NCBI RefSeq assembly: GCF_000154725.1
Contig: NZ_DS544873.1
Location: forward strand, 4,003,085-4,067,084
Direction: 5' to 3'
DNA from: Kordia algicida OT-1
GTDB lineage: Bacteria; Bacteroidota; Bacteroidia; Flavobacteriales; Flavobacteriaceae
DNA: 64,000 nucleotides
The notes under the pieces were generated by a model. That model was given only the letters and a program-made list of their open reading frames with translations, searched no databases and was not told the DNA's origin. Made by a program: the position numbers and the translations under genes. Positions 26,990 through 37,665 of the stretch are shown piece after piece; position 1 is the stretch's first letter; every line of letters begins with the position of its first letter.

Positions 26990-29428
26990 ATGTTTGTAGT
27001 AAAAAGAGACGGAAGAAAAGAGCCAATGATGTTTGACAAGATCACTTCACGAGTGAGAAAGTTATGCTATGGCTTAAACAATTTAGTAGATCCTGTAAAA
27101 GTTGCTATGCGTGTAATTGAAGGATTATACGATGGTGTTACCACTTCAGAATTAGACAACTTGGCTGCGGAAATTGCCGCCACCATGACTACAACGCATC
27201 CCGATTATGCTCGATTGGCAGCGCGTATTTCCGTATCAAACTTACACAAAAACACCAAAAAATCGTTTTCTGAAACCATGGTGGATTTATACGAATATGT
27301 AAACCCAAGAACAGGAAAAAAAGCACCGCTACTTTCTGATGAAGTATACAACGTTATCATGGAAAATGCAGATCGCTTAGATTCTACCATTATCTATAAC
27401 CGCGATTTTGGATATGATTACTTCGGATTTAAAACATTAGAACGTTCTTACTTGCTAAAATTAAATGGCAAAATTGCAGAACGTCCACAACACATGCTTA
27501 TGCGTGTTTCTGTTGGAATTCACTTAAATGATTTAGACGCGGCGATTGAAACGTATGAGTTAATGTCTAAAAAATACTTTACTCATGCCACGCCAACGCT
27601 TTTTAACTCTGGAACACCAAAACCACAAATGTCGTCATGTTTCTTATTAGCAATGCAAGATGACAGTATTGATGGAATTTACGATACTTTAAAACAAACG
27701 GCGAAAATATCACAATCAGCAGGAGGAATTGGTTTATCTATCCACAATGTTCGTGCTACAGGATCATACATTGCAGGAACAAACGGAACCAGTAACGGAA
27801 TTGTGCCAATGTTACGCGTATACAACGATACCGCACGTTATGTAGATCAAGGTGGTGGAAAACGTAAAGGTTCATTCGCGATTTATGTAGAACCTTGGCA
27901 TGCAGATATTTTTGACTTTTTAGACTTAAAGAAAAATCACGGAAAAGAAGAAATGCGTGCGCGTGACTTATTCTACGCCATGTGGATTCCGGATTTATTT
28001 ATGAAACGTGTAGAAGAAAATGGTCCGTGGACGTTAATGTGTCCAAACGAATGTCCAAACTTATTCAACGTACACAGTGAAGAATTTGAAGCATTATATT
28101 TAAAATATGAAGCTGAAGGAAAAGGAAGAAAAACGATTAAGGCGCGTGAGTTATGGGAGAAAATCCTAGAATCTCAAATTGAAACAGGAACGCCATACAT
28201 GTTATATAAAGATGCGGCAAACCGCAAATCGAACCAAAAGAATTTAGGAACTATCCGTTCTTCAAATTTATGTACAGAAATTATGGAGTATACATCTCCT
28301 GATGAAGTTGCAGTTTGTAATTTGGCTTCTATCGCATTGCCAATGTTTATCAAAGGTGGCGAATTCGATCACAAAGAATTATTCCGTGTGACCAAACGTG
28401 TGACGAAAAATTTAAATAAAGTAATTGATCGTAATTACTATCCTGTAAAAGAAGCAGAAAATTCAAACTTCCGTCATCGTCCAATCGGATTAGGTGTACA
28501 AGGATTGGCAGATACATTTATCAAACTAAGAATGCCTTTCACATCTGATGAAGCTAAAAAACTGAATCAAGAAATATTTGAAACTTTATATTTTGCAGCA
28601 GTTACAGCATCTATGGAAATGGCAAAAATAGAAGGTCCATACCAAACGTATGAAGGTTCGCCAATGTCAAAAGGAGAATTCCAACATAACTTATGGGGAA
28701 TTAAAGATGAAGAATTAAGCGGTCGTTGGGATTGGGGAAAACTGCGCAAGCAAGTTGCCAAAAATGGAGTGCGTAACTCACTATTAGTCGCGCCAATGCC
28801 AACAGCGTCTACGTCTCAAATTCTTGGAAACAACGAATGTTTTGAACCATATACGTCAAACATTTATACGCGTAGAGTACTTTCTGGGGAATTCATCGTG
28901 GTAAACAAACATTTGCTTGAAGATTTAGTAAACTTAGGTTTATGGACAGAAGATTTAAAGCAAGAATTAATGCGTGCGAATGGTTCTATCCAACACATTG
29001 ACGAAATTCCACAAGACATTAAAGACTTGTACAAAACTGTTTGGGAATTGAGTATGAAAGATATTATTGACATGTCACGTCACAGAGGATATTTCATTGA
29101 CCAATCGCAGTCATTAAACCTATTTATGGAAGGCGCAACCATGGCAAAGTTAACATCAATGCATTTCTACGCATGGAGATCTGGATTAAAAACAGGAATG
29201 TACTACTTGCGTACAAAATCGGCAGTAGATGCGATTAAGTTTACTGTGAAAAAAGCGAAGAAATCGATAGCTGTACCTGCGGAAGCTGCTGCGGGAATTT
29301 CTGTGCAAACTACAGGTTCAAAGCCAGCTCCTGTAGCGGTTGAACCGTTAACACCAGAAGAAATGAAAGAAATGATAGCAAGAGCAAAAGATGGTCAAGA
29401 TGATGATTGCTTGATGTGTGGCTCTTAA
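26990..29428 (+). CDS. nrdA: Ribonucleoside-diphosphate reductase, alpha (catalytic) subunit, class Ia
   Basis: The 812-aa catalytic subunit starts [13 protein letters not shown] with an N-terminal ATP-cone (residues 1-90) for allosteric activity control. Active-site features visible are the redox Cys in [28 protein letters not shown] with the thiyl-radical region, and a C-terminal shuttle pair CLMCGS. A competing ATG at 26982 runs into a stop after five codons, so 26990 is the start. It works with nrdB just upstream, and a hairpin terminator follows. Confidence 0.96.
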   Translation: MFVVKRDGRKEPMMFDKITSRVRKLCYGLNNLVDPVKVAMRVIEGLYDGVTTSELDNLAAEIAATMTTTHPDYARLAARISVSNLHKNTKKSFSETMVDLYEYVNPRTGKKAPLLSDEVYNVIMENADRLDSTIIYNRDFGYDYFGFKTLERSYLLKLNGKIAERPQHMLMRVSVGIHLNDLDAAIETYELMSKKYFTHATPTLFNSGTPKPQMSSCFLLAMQDDSIDGIYDTLKQTAKISQSAGGIGLSIHNVRATGSYIAGTNGTSNGIVPMLRVYNDTARYVDQGGGKRKGSFAIYVEPWHADIFDFLDLKKNHGKEEMRARDLFYAMWIPDLFMKRVEENGPWTLMCPNECPNLFNVHSEEFEALYLKYEAEGKGRKTIKARELWEKILESQIETGTPYMLYKDAANRKSNQKNLGTIRSSNLCTEIMEYTSPDEVAVCNLASIALPMFIKGGEFDHKELFRVTKRVTKNLNKVIDRNYYPVKEAENSNFRHRPIGLGVQGLADTFIKLRMPFTSDEAKKLNQEIFETLYFAAVTASMEMAKIEGPYQTYEGSPMSKGEFQHNLWGIKDEELSGRWDWGKLRKQVAKNGVRNSLLVAPMPTASTSQILGNNECFEPYTSNIYTRRVLSGEFIVVNKHLLEDLVNLGLWTEDLKQELMRANGSIQHIDEIPQDIKDLYKTVWELSMKDIIDMSRHRGYFIDQSQSLNLFMEGATMAKLTSMHFYAWRSGLKTGMYYLRTKSAVDAIKFTVKKAKKSIAVPAEAAAGISVQTTGSKPAPVAVEPLTPEEMKEMIARAKDGQDDDCLMCGS

Positions 29429-29461
29429 ATCATATCGTTTTATAAAAAACCGACAAAATAG

Positions 29462-29493
29462 AAAGGAATGCTTGAAAAAGTGTTCCTTTTTTT
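29462..29493 (+). terminator. Rho-independent terminator after nrdA
   Basis: A 10-bp arm aaaggaatgc pairs with gtgttccttt (two G-U pairs, terminal mismatch) around an 8-nt loop, followed by a seven-T run. Confidence 0.75.
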
Positions 29494-29860
29494 ATTTGGG
29501 TTCTGTTCGCTTCGCTCAATTTAAAGATTTAAAAATTCAATAATTCAAGGTTATTTATTTCTGAGAACGATACTTGATTTTATATAAAATGCTAAATGTT
29601 ACATGCGTTTCTAAGGCAAATTTGAATGTTGTTTGAAACTAATTGCCACACTAATAACGTTTTTAGGCTTTTCTTCACATAAACAGAAATTTACATTGAA
29701 AAGAGAGAAGTTTCAAACGTTTAAAAAATAATATTAGAAACATCCTGATTCCTGACTCTAGTATCTTGAATCTTTTCGTTTCCTTAAAAACGTCTTTGCG
29801 AGTCAGTATGACGTAGTAATCTGTGACTTCAAAAAGCAGAAATGGTATGCGACAAAAAGA
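29494..29860. repeat. Gene-free region with an inverted copy of a dispersed repeat
   Basis: No gene is seen. Positions 29709-29844 hold two modules, 29709-29772 and 29788-29844, that occur in reverse orientation and order at 40559-40615 and 40686-40752. The second module matches its partner at 49 of 57 positions. The remainder is AT-rich (for example ttaaagatttaaaaattcaa). Confidence 0.75.
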
Positions 29861-30565
29861 TTACTTCAAAATATCTGTTCCCAAATAGCCATCATTCTTG
29901 TTATAATACCAAGCCCGTTTTTTTGGCATTTTGATATCATTTATAACAGCTTCTTCCGTTAACAAAATATATTCGCCATCATTTTTAGCTTCATTCTTAA
30001 AAAACTGATACACTTCCATAGCGTAGGTTTTCGGATCAAAATAAAAATACCAAATATCTTTTCCAACGTCTTCTGTATAGGTCGCTTTCAAGACCAAATA
30101 CGCTTTTCCTTTAAAAGTTTTCTTTTGCACTTTCGGATCAATAATAGTGCCTTCATCTTTCAATTTCATTGGCAAACCGTACAAATATTCGTAATAACCT
30201 TTGTACAAATTGGCACGCTCACAGCTTAAGTTATTCTTTTGAATGTCCTCTACAGGAATATCCGTTTTACCGTTAAAAACGATTGCACACGTGTCTTTTT
30301 CAACAGTATATTCAGTGGTTTTATTGTCGCGAGTTGCTTTTACATAAAAATACTCTTTTGGTAAATTTATCTTAATAGTACTCACACGTGGTTTATTTTT
30401 TGGAGTTTCCATCGTTACTTGTAAAGTTCCATTGAAAGTCGCCCAATTTCCGTTAGGATCGTGGTATTGAATGGCTTTTTCTAGTAATTCTTTGCCAGTT
30501 ATTTCTTGTCCAAAAGCTATAGAAAAGCTAAATAGAATGATAAAAGTTGTGATGTGTTTACTCAT
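29861..30565 (-). CDS. Secreted DUF6503 family protein
   Basis: The 234-aa exported protein has signal peptide MSKHITTFIILFSFSIAFGQ. The mature sequence (GKELLEKAIQYHDPNGNW, YFYFDPKTYAMEVYQF, MPKKRAWYYNKNDGYLGTDIL) fits DUF6503, a Bacteroidota family with a LolA/LppX-like beta fold suggested by its repeated strands. Two Cys residues could form a disulfide. A role in lipid or lipoprotein handling would be inference only. It is monocistronic. Confidence 0.72.
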   Translation of the reverse strand: MSKHITTFIILFSFSIAFGQEITGKELLEKAIQYHDPNGNWATFNGTLQVTMETPKNKPRVSTIKINLPKEYFYVKATRDNKTTEYTVEKDTCAIVFNGKTDIPVEDIQKNNLSCERANLYKGYYEYLYGLPMKLKDEGTIIDPKVQKKTFKGKAYLVLKATYTEDVGKDIWYFYFDPKTYAMEVYQFFKNEAKNDGEYILLTEEAVINDIKMPKKRAWYYNKNDGYLGTDILK

Positions 30566-30651
30566 GTGTAAAGTGTTTGATAAGGTGTTTCAAGATAAGA
30601 ATATTTATTTCATGATTCTTAACAAAAAAAATCCAAATCAAACAACAATAG

Positions 30652-30671
30652 ATTCCTGCCTACACAGGAAT
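30652..30671. repeat. Short REP-like palindrome
   Basis: attcctg / caggaat with a 6-nt loop lies in the gap upstream of the DUF6503 gene. Its form resembles the common bacterial palindrome around attcctgc...caggaatga. Confidence 0.55.
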
Positions 30672-30754
30672 GATAGTGAAAAAACTACTAGCAAAGCGAT
30701 CCAGAATCCAATATTGATACATTTTCAAATCAGCAAATTGCCAAATTAAAAAGC

Positions 30755-33091
30755 TTATTCTTCTTGATCGGAATTTTTATCTTTTGTAATCTTTGCCGGT
30801 TCTACCGAACTATCGTGTGCTGTATGATATTCTTCCAAAAGATCCATTGTTGCTTTTAGTAAATCTTTAGTTTCCAATAATAAACTAAAATACAATGTAG
30901 TGTTTTTTGGACTCGATTCTTCAGTACGTGTACGTTCAACCTGAGTTTGTATTTTTTGTCGAACCAACTGGAAAATTTCTTCTTTATTAGTCAACACACT
31001 ACCAATTTCTTCAAAAGAACGCGAATCAAAAGCCTGTTTTGTATTATTGAATAATATTTCTAGTGCTTCATCAACCTGTTTCAATTCTTTAATTTGACTG
31101 AATTTTAACTTTCGATGATTATTATTCACATGTTTTAAACTTGCTGTCGAAATATATTCCAATGACTGTGTAATGTCTTGCAAATAGCCTAAAATATTGA
31201 TGTAAAAATTACTTGCTCCAACACTGGTTTCGTCTAAATTTTTAATAAAGTAGAAAATATTATCGCGCAATTCATCAATTTCATTAGACAGCTTCGAAAT
31301 ATTCTTTCGGTTTTTCTTTAGCATTTGCAAATCTTGCTTTGCCAAACCATTGATGGCACTTGTGTAAATTCTATTTCCTCTTTTCAATACATTGGCAATA
31401 TTGCTCGCACTTTCGTGGATAACACCCTGAACCGAACTACTTTCAGCTTTCTTTAAACTGTCTTCTACCTTTGCTTCTTTCGCTTTTTTATTATGACTGA
31501 TGTAGTTTCTAATCAATAAAAAGGCAGCTAATGCTAATAATGCACCAAGCATGATTGGTAAATTGAGATTCAGTAGCAATGCGATCAATCCTGCGGCTAG
31601 AAATGCTACAATTGCTGTAAAGAACCATCCGCCAATTACATTTAATACGCCGGCTACTCTATATACGGCACTTTCTGCGCCCCAAGCTCTATCTGCTAAA
31701 GATGTTCCCATGGCAACCATAAATGTTACGTAGGTTGTAGATAGTGGTAATTTCATAGACGTTGCAATAGAAATCAGAACACTGGCTACCATTAAGTTTA
31801 CAGCGGCACGAACCATGTCGAAAGCAGGAATATCTTCTTTGTTTTTATAAGTGCTTACCGCAGGAACTGCAAATTGTTTATCAATTTTTTCTTGCCAAGA
31901 TTTTGGTGTAATGGCAACAATTCCTTGAGAAATTCCAATAGACATACGCACAAAACCTCTAGATAAGAAGTTTGGCTTAAAACGTTCTTTTGTTTGCTCT
32001 TGACTAGATAAATCGATAGACGTTTTTACAACAGCTTTTGCTTTGCTTGAAAACCAAAGCGTTACCACCATAATCAATCCTGCAATAACCAAGAAAAGTG
32101 TTGGAGTTTCTACAGTTTTGTCAAGGAAATCCATTTTGAAACCTCTTGCAGCAACTTCTATATCTGAAGCATTTGCACCAGCATCCAACATGAATTTATC
32201 ATACGATTGCCAACCTGCAATGGGTACACCGATAAAGTTTACTAAGTCGTTTCCAGCAAAAGCGAGCGCCAATGCAAAAGTTCCAACAACAATAATGAGT
32301 TTGTAAATATTAGTTTTAAGCAAAGACATCACTAAAAATGATATGACTGACCAAGCTACTAAGCTAATAGCTACAATAGGAAGTACATTTATTTCTAAAA
32401 ATTCCTTTAGTGTTAGCGAAGCTTTCACATCTACAATAGTGCTTGCATACGCTGTTCCTTTAATTCCTTTTACAAAAATAAAATAGGTAATAGCTGTTAG
32501 GGCAATTCCTCCAAAGACGGCACCAACCCAACGCGCTTTTTCATTAAAATTATAGGACAATAACAAACGCGAAACCCATTGCACAAGAGCTCCAACGGAG
32601 AAGGCGACGACGACTGAAAGTATAATGCCGATAATAATTTCGGTAGCTTTAGAAGTATTTATGTATTGAAGTAACGTGTCATAATCATCACTTTGATTCG
32701 TAATTTTTATCAACGCCATGGCAACGGCAGCTCCAAGCAATTCAAAAACGATGGAAACCGTAGTTGATGTTGGCATTCCGAGCGTATTAAAGAAATCGAG
32801 TAACAAAATATCGGTTATCATTACTGCCATGAAAATAATCATGATCTCGTGGAATACGAACTGTTCGGGTTGAAAAATTCCTTTTCGGGCGACTTCCATC
32901 AAACCGCTAGAAAATATAGCACCGACGGCAACACCGACACTGGCAACAATCATAATTGTTTGAAAAGAAATAGCTTTAGAACCAATAGCCGAATTCAAGA
33001 AATTTACTGCGTCATTACTAACTCCAACGACCAAATCGGCAATAGCCAAAACAGTCAATGCAATAATCATCAGTAAGTAAATATTATTCAT
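30755..33091 (-). CDS. PiT family inorganic phosphate transporter with C-terminal PhoU-like domain
   Basis: The 778-aa protein carries the two PiT signatures, DLVVGVSNDAVNFLNSAIG near the N-terminus and AFAGNDLVNFIGVPIAG near residue 275, and about eleven membrane helices up to residue 540. The last 220 residues are a cytoplasmic helical PhoU-like domain (KRGNRIYTSAINGLAKQDLQ onward). Bacterial PiT proteins import metal-phosphate with protons or sodium. A fused PhoU-like tail could sense or gate flux, which is inference. It is monocistronic and divergent from dgt. Confidence 0.9.
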   Translation of the reverse strand: MNNIYLLMIIALTVLAIADLVVGVSNDAVNFLNSAIGSKAISFQTIMIVASVGVAVGAIFSSGLMEVARKGIFQPEQFVFHEIMIIFMAVMITDILLLDFFNTLGMPTSTTVSIVFELLGAAVAMALIKITNQSDDYDTLLQYINTSKATEIIIGIILSVVVAFSVGALVQWVSRLLLSYNFNEKARWVGAVFGGIALTAITYFIFVKGIKGTAYASTIVDVKASLTLKEFLEINVLPIVAISLVAWSVISFLVMSLLKTNIYKLIIVVGTFALALAFAGNDLVNFIGVPIAGWQSYDKFMLDAGANASDIEVAARGFKMDFLDKTVETPTLFLVIAGLIMVVTLWFSSKAKAVVKTSIDLSSQEQTKERFKPNFLSRGFVRMSIGISQGIVAITPKSWQEKIDKQFAVPAVSTYKNKEDIPAFDMVRAAVNLMVASVLISIATSMKLPLSTTYVTFMVAMGTSLADRAWGAESAVYRVAGVLNVIGGWFFTAIVAFLAAGLIALLLNLNLPIMLGALLALAAFLLIRNYISHNKKAKEAKVEDSLKKAESSSVQGVIHESASNIANVLKRGNRIYTSAINGLAKQDLQMLKKNRKNISKLSNEIDELRDNIFYFIKNLDETSVGASNFYINILGYLQDITQSLEYISTASLKHVNNNHRKLKFSQIKELKQVDEALEILFNNTKQAFDSRSFEEIGSVLTNKEEIFQLVRQKIQTQVERTRTEESSPKNTTLYFSLLLETKDLLKATMDLLEEYHTAHDSSVEPAKITKDKNSDQEE

Positions 33092-33308
33092 ATGTGGGTA
33101 TTATAAAATAATTTACAAATATCAATAGTGTTGTCAAATGTAATGTTACCATAAGGTTATATCTTAGGGTTTGACATTCATGTAAAATTTTGGCTGTTAA
33201 ATATAACAAATAACTGCGTGAACTACAGAAATTTAAAGGCAAGAATGGGCGAACAGTGGCATTTCTACAATTTATGTAGTATATTGCAAGGAAAAATGCT
33301 ATTTACTA

Positions 33309-34652
33309 ATGAATTGGGAACAATTACTCTCGTTAAAACGTTACGGGGATACCCATAAGCGATTGCGCAAAGAACAAGATGAGACCAGATTGGGCTTTGA
33401 AGTAGATTATGATAGAGTAATTTTCTCATCTGCTTTTCGCAGCTTGCAAGACAAAACACAAGTTGTCCCTTTATCCAAAACAGATTTTGTACACACACGA
33501 CTTACACATAGTTTGGAAGTTTCAGTAGTAGGAAGAAGTTTGGGAAGAAAAGTTGGAACGAAACTCTTACAAAAATATCCACATCTTAAAGAAGTTCATG
33601 GATTTCAATTTAATGATTTTGGTGCTATTGTTGCTGCTGCAGCCTTAGCACATGACATTGGAAATCCGCCGTTTGGTCACTCTGGAGAAAAAGCTATTGG
33701 AGAATATTTTAAAATTGGAAAAGGAATACATTTTCAGTCGAAACTTTCTTCAAAAGAATATCAAGATTTGTGTGATTTTGAAGGAAATGCTAACGGATTC
33801 AAAATTTTGACCGAAAACCGCAAAGGCGTAGAAGGAGGTTTGCGATTAAGTTATGCAACTTTGGGTGCTTTTATGAAATATCCGAAACAATCGTTGCCCA
33901 AAAAACCAACAACACATATTGCGGATAAGAAATACGGAATTTTTCAGTCTGAAAAAGACGCTTTTGCTGATGTAGCTAATGAACTTGGCTTGCAAAAACA
34001 TGGTGAAGGCGAAAACATCCGATATGCAAGACATCCACTCACATTCTTGGTAGAAGCTGCCGATGATATCTGTTACACAATTATTGATTTTGAAGATGGT
34101 ATTAATCTTGGACTCATTCAAGAAGAATATGCTTTAGAATATTTAATAAATCTAGTAAGAGATACCATTCAAACAGAAAAGTATAACTCATTACAACATC
34201 GTGAAGATCGTTTGAGTTATCTAAGAGCCTTATCTATCAACACACTTATAGAAGATGCTGTTCGTATTTTCTTAGAAAATGAAGAAGCAATCTGTGCAGG
34301 TAATTTTTCCGTAGGTATTATGGATAAAAGTAAATACAAAGCACAAATAGATGACATTATCAAAATAAGTGTCGATAAGATATACAAAAGCGACGAAGTT
34401 ATAGAAAAAGAAATCACAGGATATCACGTATTGCAATATCTATTAGATACATTTATCACAGCTGTGGAAAATCATCATCATGATGCTCTTTCTAATTATG
34501 ACCGGTTAATTTTGAAAGTTTTACCCAAAAATGTAGACTATACTACAGACCATTTATATAAGAGATTAATGAATATTACCAATTACATATCGAGACTATC
34601 AGACAGTAAAGCGGTCATCTTATTCAATAAACTCACAGCAAAAACAGTATAA
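33309..34652 (+). CDS. dgt: Deoxyguanosinetriphosphate triphosphohydrolase (dGTPase)
   Basis: The 447-aa HD-superfamily enzyme has the family N-terminus SSAFRSLQDKTQVVPL, the first His in THSLEVSVVGRSLG, and AHDIGNPPFGHSGE as the HD dyad with substrate loop. It hydrolyses dGTP to deoxyguanosine and triphosphate, trimming the dNTP pool that NrdAB fills. It is followed 29 nt later by the M4 protease gene on the same strand; cotranscription is possible but a functional link is doubtful. Confidence 0.93.
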   Translation: MNWEQLLSLKRYGDTHKRLRKEQDETRLGFEVDYDRVIFSSAFRSLQDKTQVVPLSKTDFVHTRLTHSLEVSVVGRSLGRKVGTKLLQKYPHLKEVHGFQFNDFGAIVAAAALAHDIGNPPFGHSGEKAIGEYFKIGKGIHFQSKLSSKEYQDLCDFEGNANGFKILTENRKGVEGGLRLSYATLGAFMKYPKQSLPKKPTTHIADKKYGIFQSEKDAFADVANELGLQKHGEGENIRYARHPLTFLVEAADDICYTIIDFEDGINLGLIQEEYALEYLINLVRDTIQTEKYNSLQHREDRLSYLRALSINTLIEDAVRIFLENEEAICAGNFSVGIMDKSKYKAQIDDIIKISVDKIYKSDEVIEKEITGYHVLQYLLDTFITAVENHHHDALSNYDRLILKVLPKNVDYTTDHLYKRLMNITNYISRLSDSKAVILFNKLTAKTV

Positions 34653-34681
34653 TTTATTAAGCCACAAACACCCAATTATAT

Positions 34682-37576
34682 ATGTACTCAAATTACATTA
34701 AATCAGGATTACTAATTTTTTGTGCACTATTTGTATTGCAGACAAACGCACAAGATGCAGTTTCAGTGAATAAACGAATGAAATTCACTAATGAAGTCTC
34801 TCCTGAGAAAGCAAAAGCAGACTTCTTACAAAAATTTAAATTAGACGATAATAACACATTCCAAAGAACGGTTGTAAACCAAGATAGAACAGGAATGAAG
34901 CACGAAAGACTCCAACAATACTACAACGGAATTAAAGTTGAATTTGGTACCATGATTGTTCACTCAAAAAATAATGTAGTAAAAAGTATCAATGGAGAAG
35001 TGTACAATGGTCTCGGTGTAAATCTTTCACCAGCGCTATCACCCCAAGAAGCATTTGAAAAAGCAAAAGCATTTGTAGGCGCACAAGAGTATTTATGGTC
35101 AAATCCTGAGGAAGCAGCAGCAATAAACTATGCTAAACCTACAGGAGAATTGGTATTACTTCCAGAAATGAATACGTATTCAGGGTTGTTAAACTTAGCA
35201 TACAAATTTGATATGTACGCTACACAACCTGTAAGTAGAGGAGAAGTATATGTTGATGCACAAAATGGACAAATATTGTTCAATAACAAAATTATCAAAC
35301 ATGCCAATAATGAAGGTCGTGAAATGCTTAATAATCCAGCAAACTTAATTAAAAAAGAAGCAGCAACAGCATTTGTATTAGGTTCTGCTAACACACGCTA
35401 CAGCGGATTAAGAGATATTGAAACACGCTTAGAAACAAGCGGAATGTTTACTTTAAATGACGACATAAGAAGCGTATTTACAAGAGACGCACAAAACGTA
35501 CCTTTTGGAGGCGGATACATTAACAACTTTGCAGAATTCACAGACGATGATAACATTTGGACGCTTCCTTCTCCAGATGATGTAGCTTTAGATGCACATT
35601 GGGGCGCAATGCGTTCTTATGATTATTGGTTAAATGTTCATGGAAGAGAAGGAATTGATGGAAATGGTTTTGCTATGAGAAGCTATGTACATGTTGCCAA
35701 TCCACAAAATGGAGGAAGTTGGGTTAATGCTGCTTGGAACGGATCTGTAATGTCATACGGTGATGGTGGCGGAGGTTTTGAACCTTTAACTTGTATTGAT
35801 ATCTGTGCACACGAAATCGGGCACGGAGTTACACAATTTGCAAACAACCTAGTATATGCTAGAGAATCGGGAGCTTTAAATGAAGGATACTCTGATTTAT
35901 GGGGAGCAGCTATTGAATTCTATGCAAAAGGAAACGGTGATGACCTTAATCCAAATGCAGAAACTTGGCAAATAGGAGAAGAAATTGCCGCAAACGGAAT
36001 TGGAATTCGTAGCATGAGCAATCCAAACTTATTCGGTGATCCAGATAGTTACGAAGGAACAAACTGGAGACCAACATCAGTAGCAGGTTGTCCAACACCA
36101 AACAATAGTAATGACCAATGTGGTGTACACAGTAACAGTGGAGTATTAAACTTCTGGTTTTACCTATTAGTACAAGGTGGCGCTGGAACAAATGATGCAT
36201 TCAATGCATACGACGTAACTGGAATTGGAATGCAAAAAGCAGAAGAAATCGCATACATCGTATTAAGAGACTATTTAACACCAAACAGTACATTCTTAGA
36301 CACAAGAAATGCCGCAGTAGACGTAGCACTAAGCTTATATGGATCTAACAGTCCAGAAGCAATTGCAACACAAGATGCTTTCTACGCAGTAAATGTTGGA
36401 GCGCCATATGTAGCACAAGCAACAGATGCAAGATTAGTTACAGTTAATGAACCTGAAATTCACTGTGGATTAGACACATACAGTCCAAGAGTAACGGTTG
36501 AAAACTCAGGAGTTTCTAATGCAATTACAACATTAGATATCAACTACACCATTGATGGTGGCGCTGTAAACACATTCACATACAACGGAAACATCGCAGT
36601 TGGAGCAACAGAAGACATCGACCTTCCTGCCATAACGCTTACTAAAGGATTGCATGCACTAAGCTTTACAGTAGCTCTAGTAAATGATGGAGATGCAACC
36701 AACAATCAAGAAGGTTTTGCTTTACGTGTAAACGAAAACGGAAATATAGAAGATGTTTATGACTTTGAATCAGCAGATGATGATTTACTTACATACTCTG
36801 AAGGAGTTCCGCAAATATGGAGTAGAGGAACATACAACCAAACAGGAAGTGTGTTTGAAACTACAACACTCACAGGAGAAGTATACGCAACTAACCTAAA
36901 TGGTAACTATTTCCAAAATACAAGAAGTTATCTAGTAACAGATTGTTATGATTTAACTGGAGTTGTAGATCCAACACTTCAATTTGACATGGCTTTTGAT
37001 ATAGAGCAAAATTGGGATTATCTATACGTAGAATACTCTACAAACGGCGGACGAGAATGGAATGTACTAGGATCTGCATCTGATCCAGATTGGTACAACA
37101 GTGACAGAACATTTGCTTCTTCAGGAAACACAGACTGTTTCACATGTATCGGTTCGCAATGGACAGGTACAAATACAACGATGCAACAATACAGCTACAA
37201 TCTATCAGCTTTCAATACTGAGCCAAATATGGTATTCAGATTTGTATTGGTAACAGATCAAGCAACAAACAATGAAGGTGCAATTATTGACAATCTAAGA
37301 GTTGCTTCGGTATTAAGTGTAGAAGATTTTGCTAACAACAATGCATTCTCAGTATATCCAAATCCATCAAATGGAAGCTTTAAAATACAAGCAGCAAGAA
37401 ACTTAGGAGACGTTACAGTAAATATATTTGACATTAATGGAAGAAATTTATATTCTAAAGATGTTAATTTATCAGGAACTGTTAACTTTGACTTAGATAA
37501 TTTGCAATCAGGATTATACATCCTACGAGTAGCAGGAGAAGATTTTGTAAAATCAACGAAGATCATTATCGAATAA
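34682..37576 (+). CDS. Secreted M4 (thermolysin-like) metalloprotease with T9SS type A sorting domain
   Basis: The 964-aa preproprotein has a signal peptide (about residues 1-24), an N-terminal FTP/PepSY-type propeptide (about 35-210) that would keep it inactive, and an M4 catalytic domain. The zinc site is HEIGH (377-381) with third ligand Glu401 in NEGYSD, and VHSNSGVLNFWFYLL contributes the later family motif. A CARDB-like beta domain, a MAM/jelly-roll-like stretch, and a T9SS sorting domain (FSVYPNPSNGSF to STKIIIE) follow. It should be a secreted broad-specificity endopeptidase. The next gene's leader overlaps a long inverted repeat. Confidence 0.93.
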   Translation: MYSNYIKSGLLIFCALFVLQTNAQDAVSVNKRMKFTNEVSPEKAKADFLQKFKLDDNNTFQRTVVNQDRTGMKHERLQQYYNGIKVEFGTMIVHSKNNVVKSINGEVYNGLGVNLSPALSPQEAFEKAKAFVGAQEYLWSNPEEAAAINYAKPTGELVLLPEMNTYSGLLNLAYKFDMYATQPVSRGEVYVDAQNGQILFNNKIIKHANNEGREMLNNPANLIKKEAATAFVLGSANTRYSGLRDIETRLETSGMFTLNDDIRSVFTRDAQNVPFGGGYINNFAEFTDDDNIWTLPSPDDVALDAHWGAMRSYDYWLNVHGREGIDGNGFAMRSYVHVANPQNGGSWVNAAWNGSVMSYGDGGGGFEPLTCIDICAHEIGHGVTQFANNLVYARESGALNEGYSDLWGAAIEFYAKGNGDDLNPNAETWQIGEEIAANGIGIRSMSNPNLFGDPDSYEGTNWRPTSVAGCPTPNNSNDQCGVHSNSGVLNFWFYLLVQGGAGTNDAFNAYDVTGIGMQKAEEIAYIVLRDYLTPNSTFLDTRNAAVDVALSLYGSNSPEAIATQDAFYAVNVGAPYVAQATDARLVTVNEPEIHCGLDTYSPRVTVENSGVSNAITTLDINYTIDGGAVNTFTYNGNIAVGATEDIDLPAITLTKGLHALSFTVALVNDGDATNNQEGFALRVNENGNIEDVYDFESADDDLLTYSEGVPQIWSRGTYNQTGSVFETTTLTGEVYATNLNGNYFQNTRSYLVTDCYDLTGVVDPTLQFDMAFDIEQNWDYLYVEYSTNGGREWNVLGSASDPDWYNSDRTFASSGNTDCFTCIGSQWTGTNTTMQQYSYNLSAFNTEPNMVFRFVLVTDQATNNEGAIIDNLRVASVLSVEDFANNNAFSVYPNPSNGSFKIQAARNLGDVTVNIFDINGRNLYSKDVNLSGTVNFDLDNLQSGLYILRVAGEDFVKSTKIIIE

Positions 37577-37605
37577 TTTGTAGCTTACGCTAATAAATCA
37601 TGCAC

Positions 37606-37665
37606 AAATATCCTTCTCTTTTGAATATCTAAATTATGGACAGAACGAAAAAGAGAAGGATATTT
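37606..37665 (+). repeat. 17-bp perfect inverted repeat enclosing the start codon of the next gene
   Basis: aaatatccttctctttt (37606-37622) and aaaagagaaggatattt (37649-37665) are exact reverse complements with a 26-nt spacer. The ATG at 37636 lies in the loop. It could terminate the M4 protease transcript, gate translation of the BNR gene, or both. Confidence 0.85.

Noticed and set aside
30471-30749. 92-aa plus-strand ORF
   Set aside because: It overlaps the DUF6503 gene start and repeat-like intergenic DNA; composition looks non-coding.
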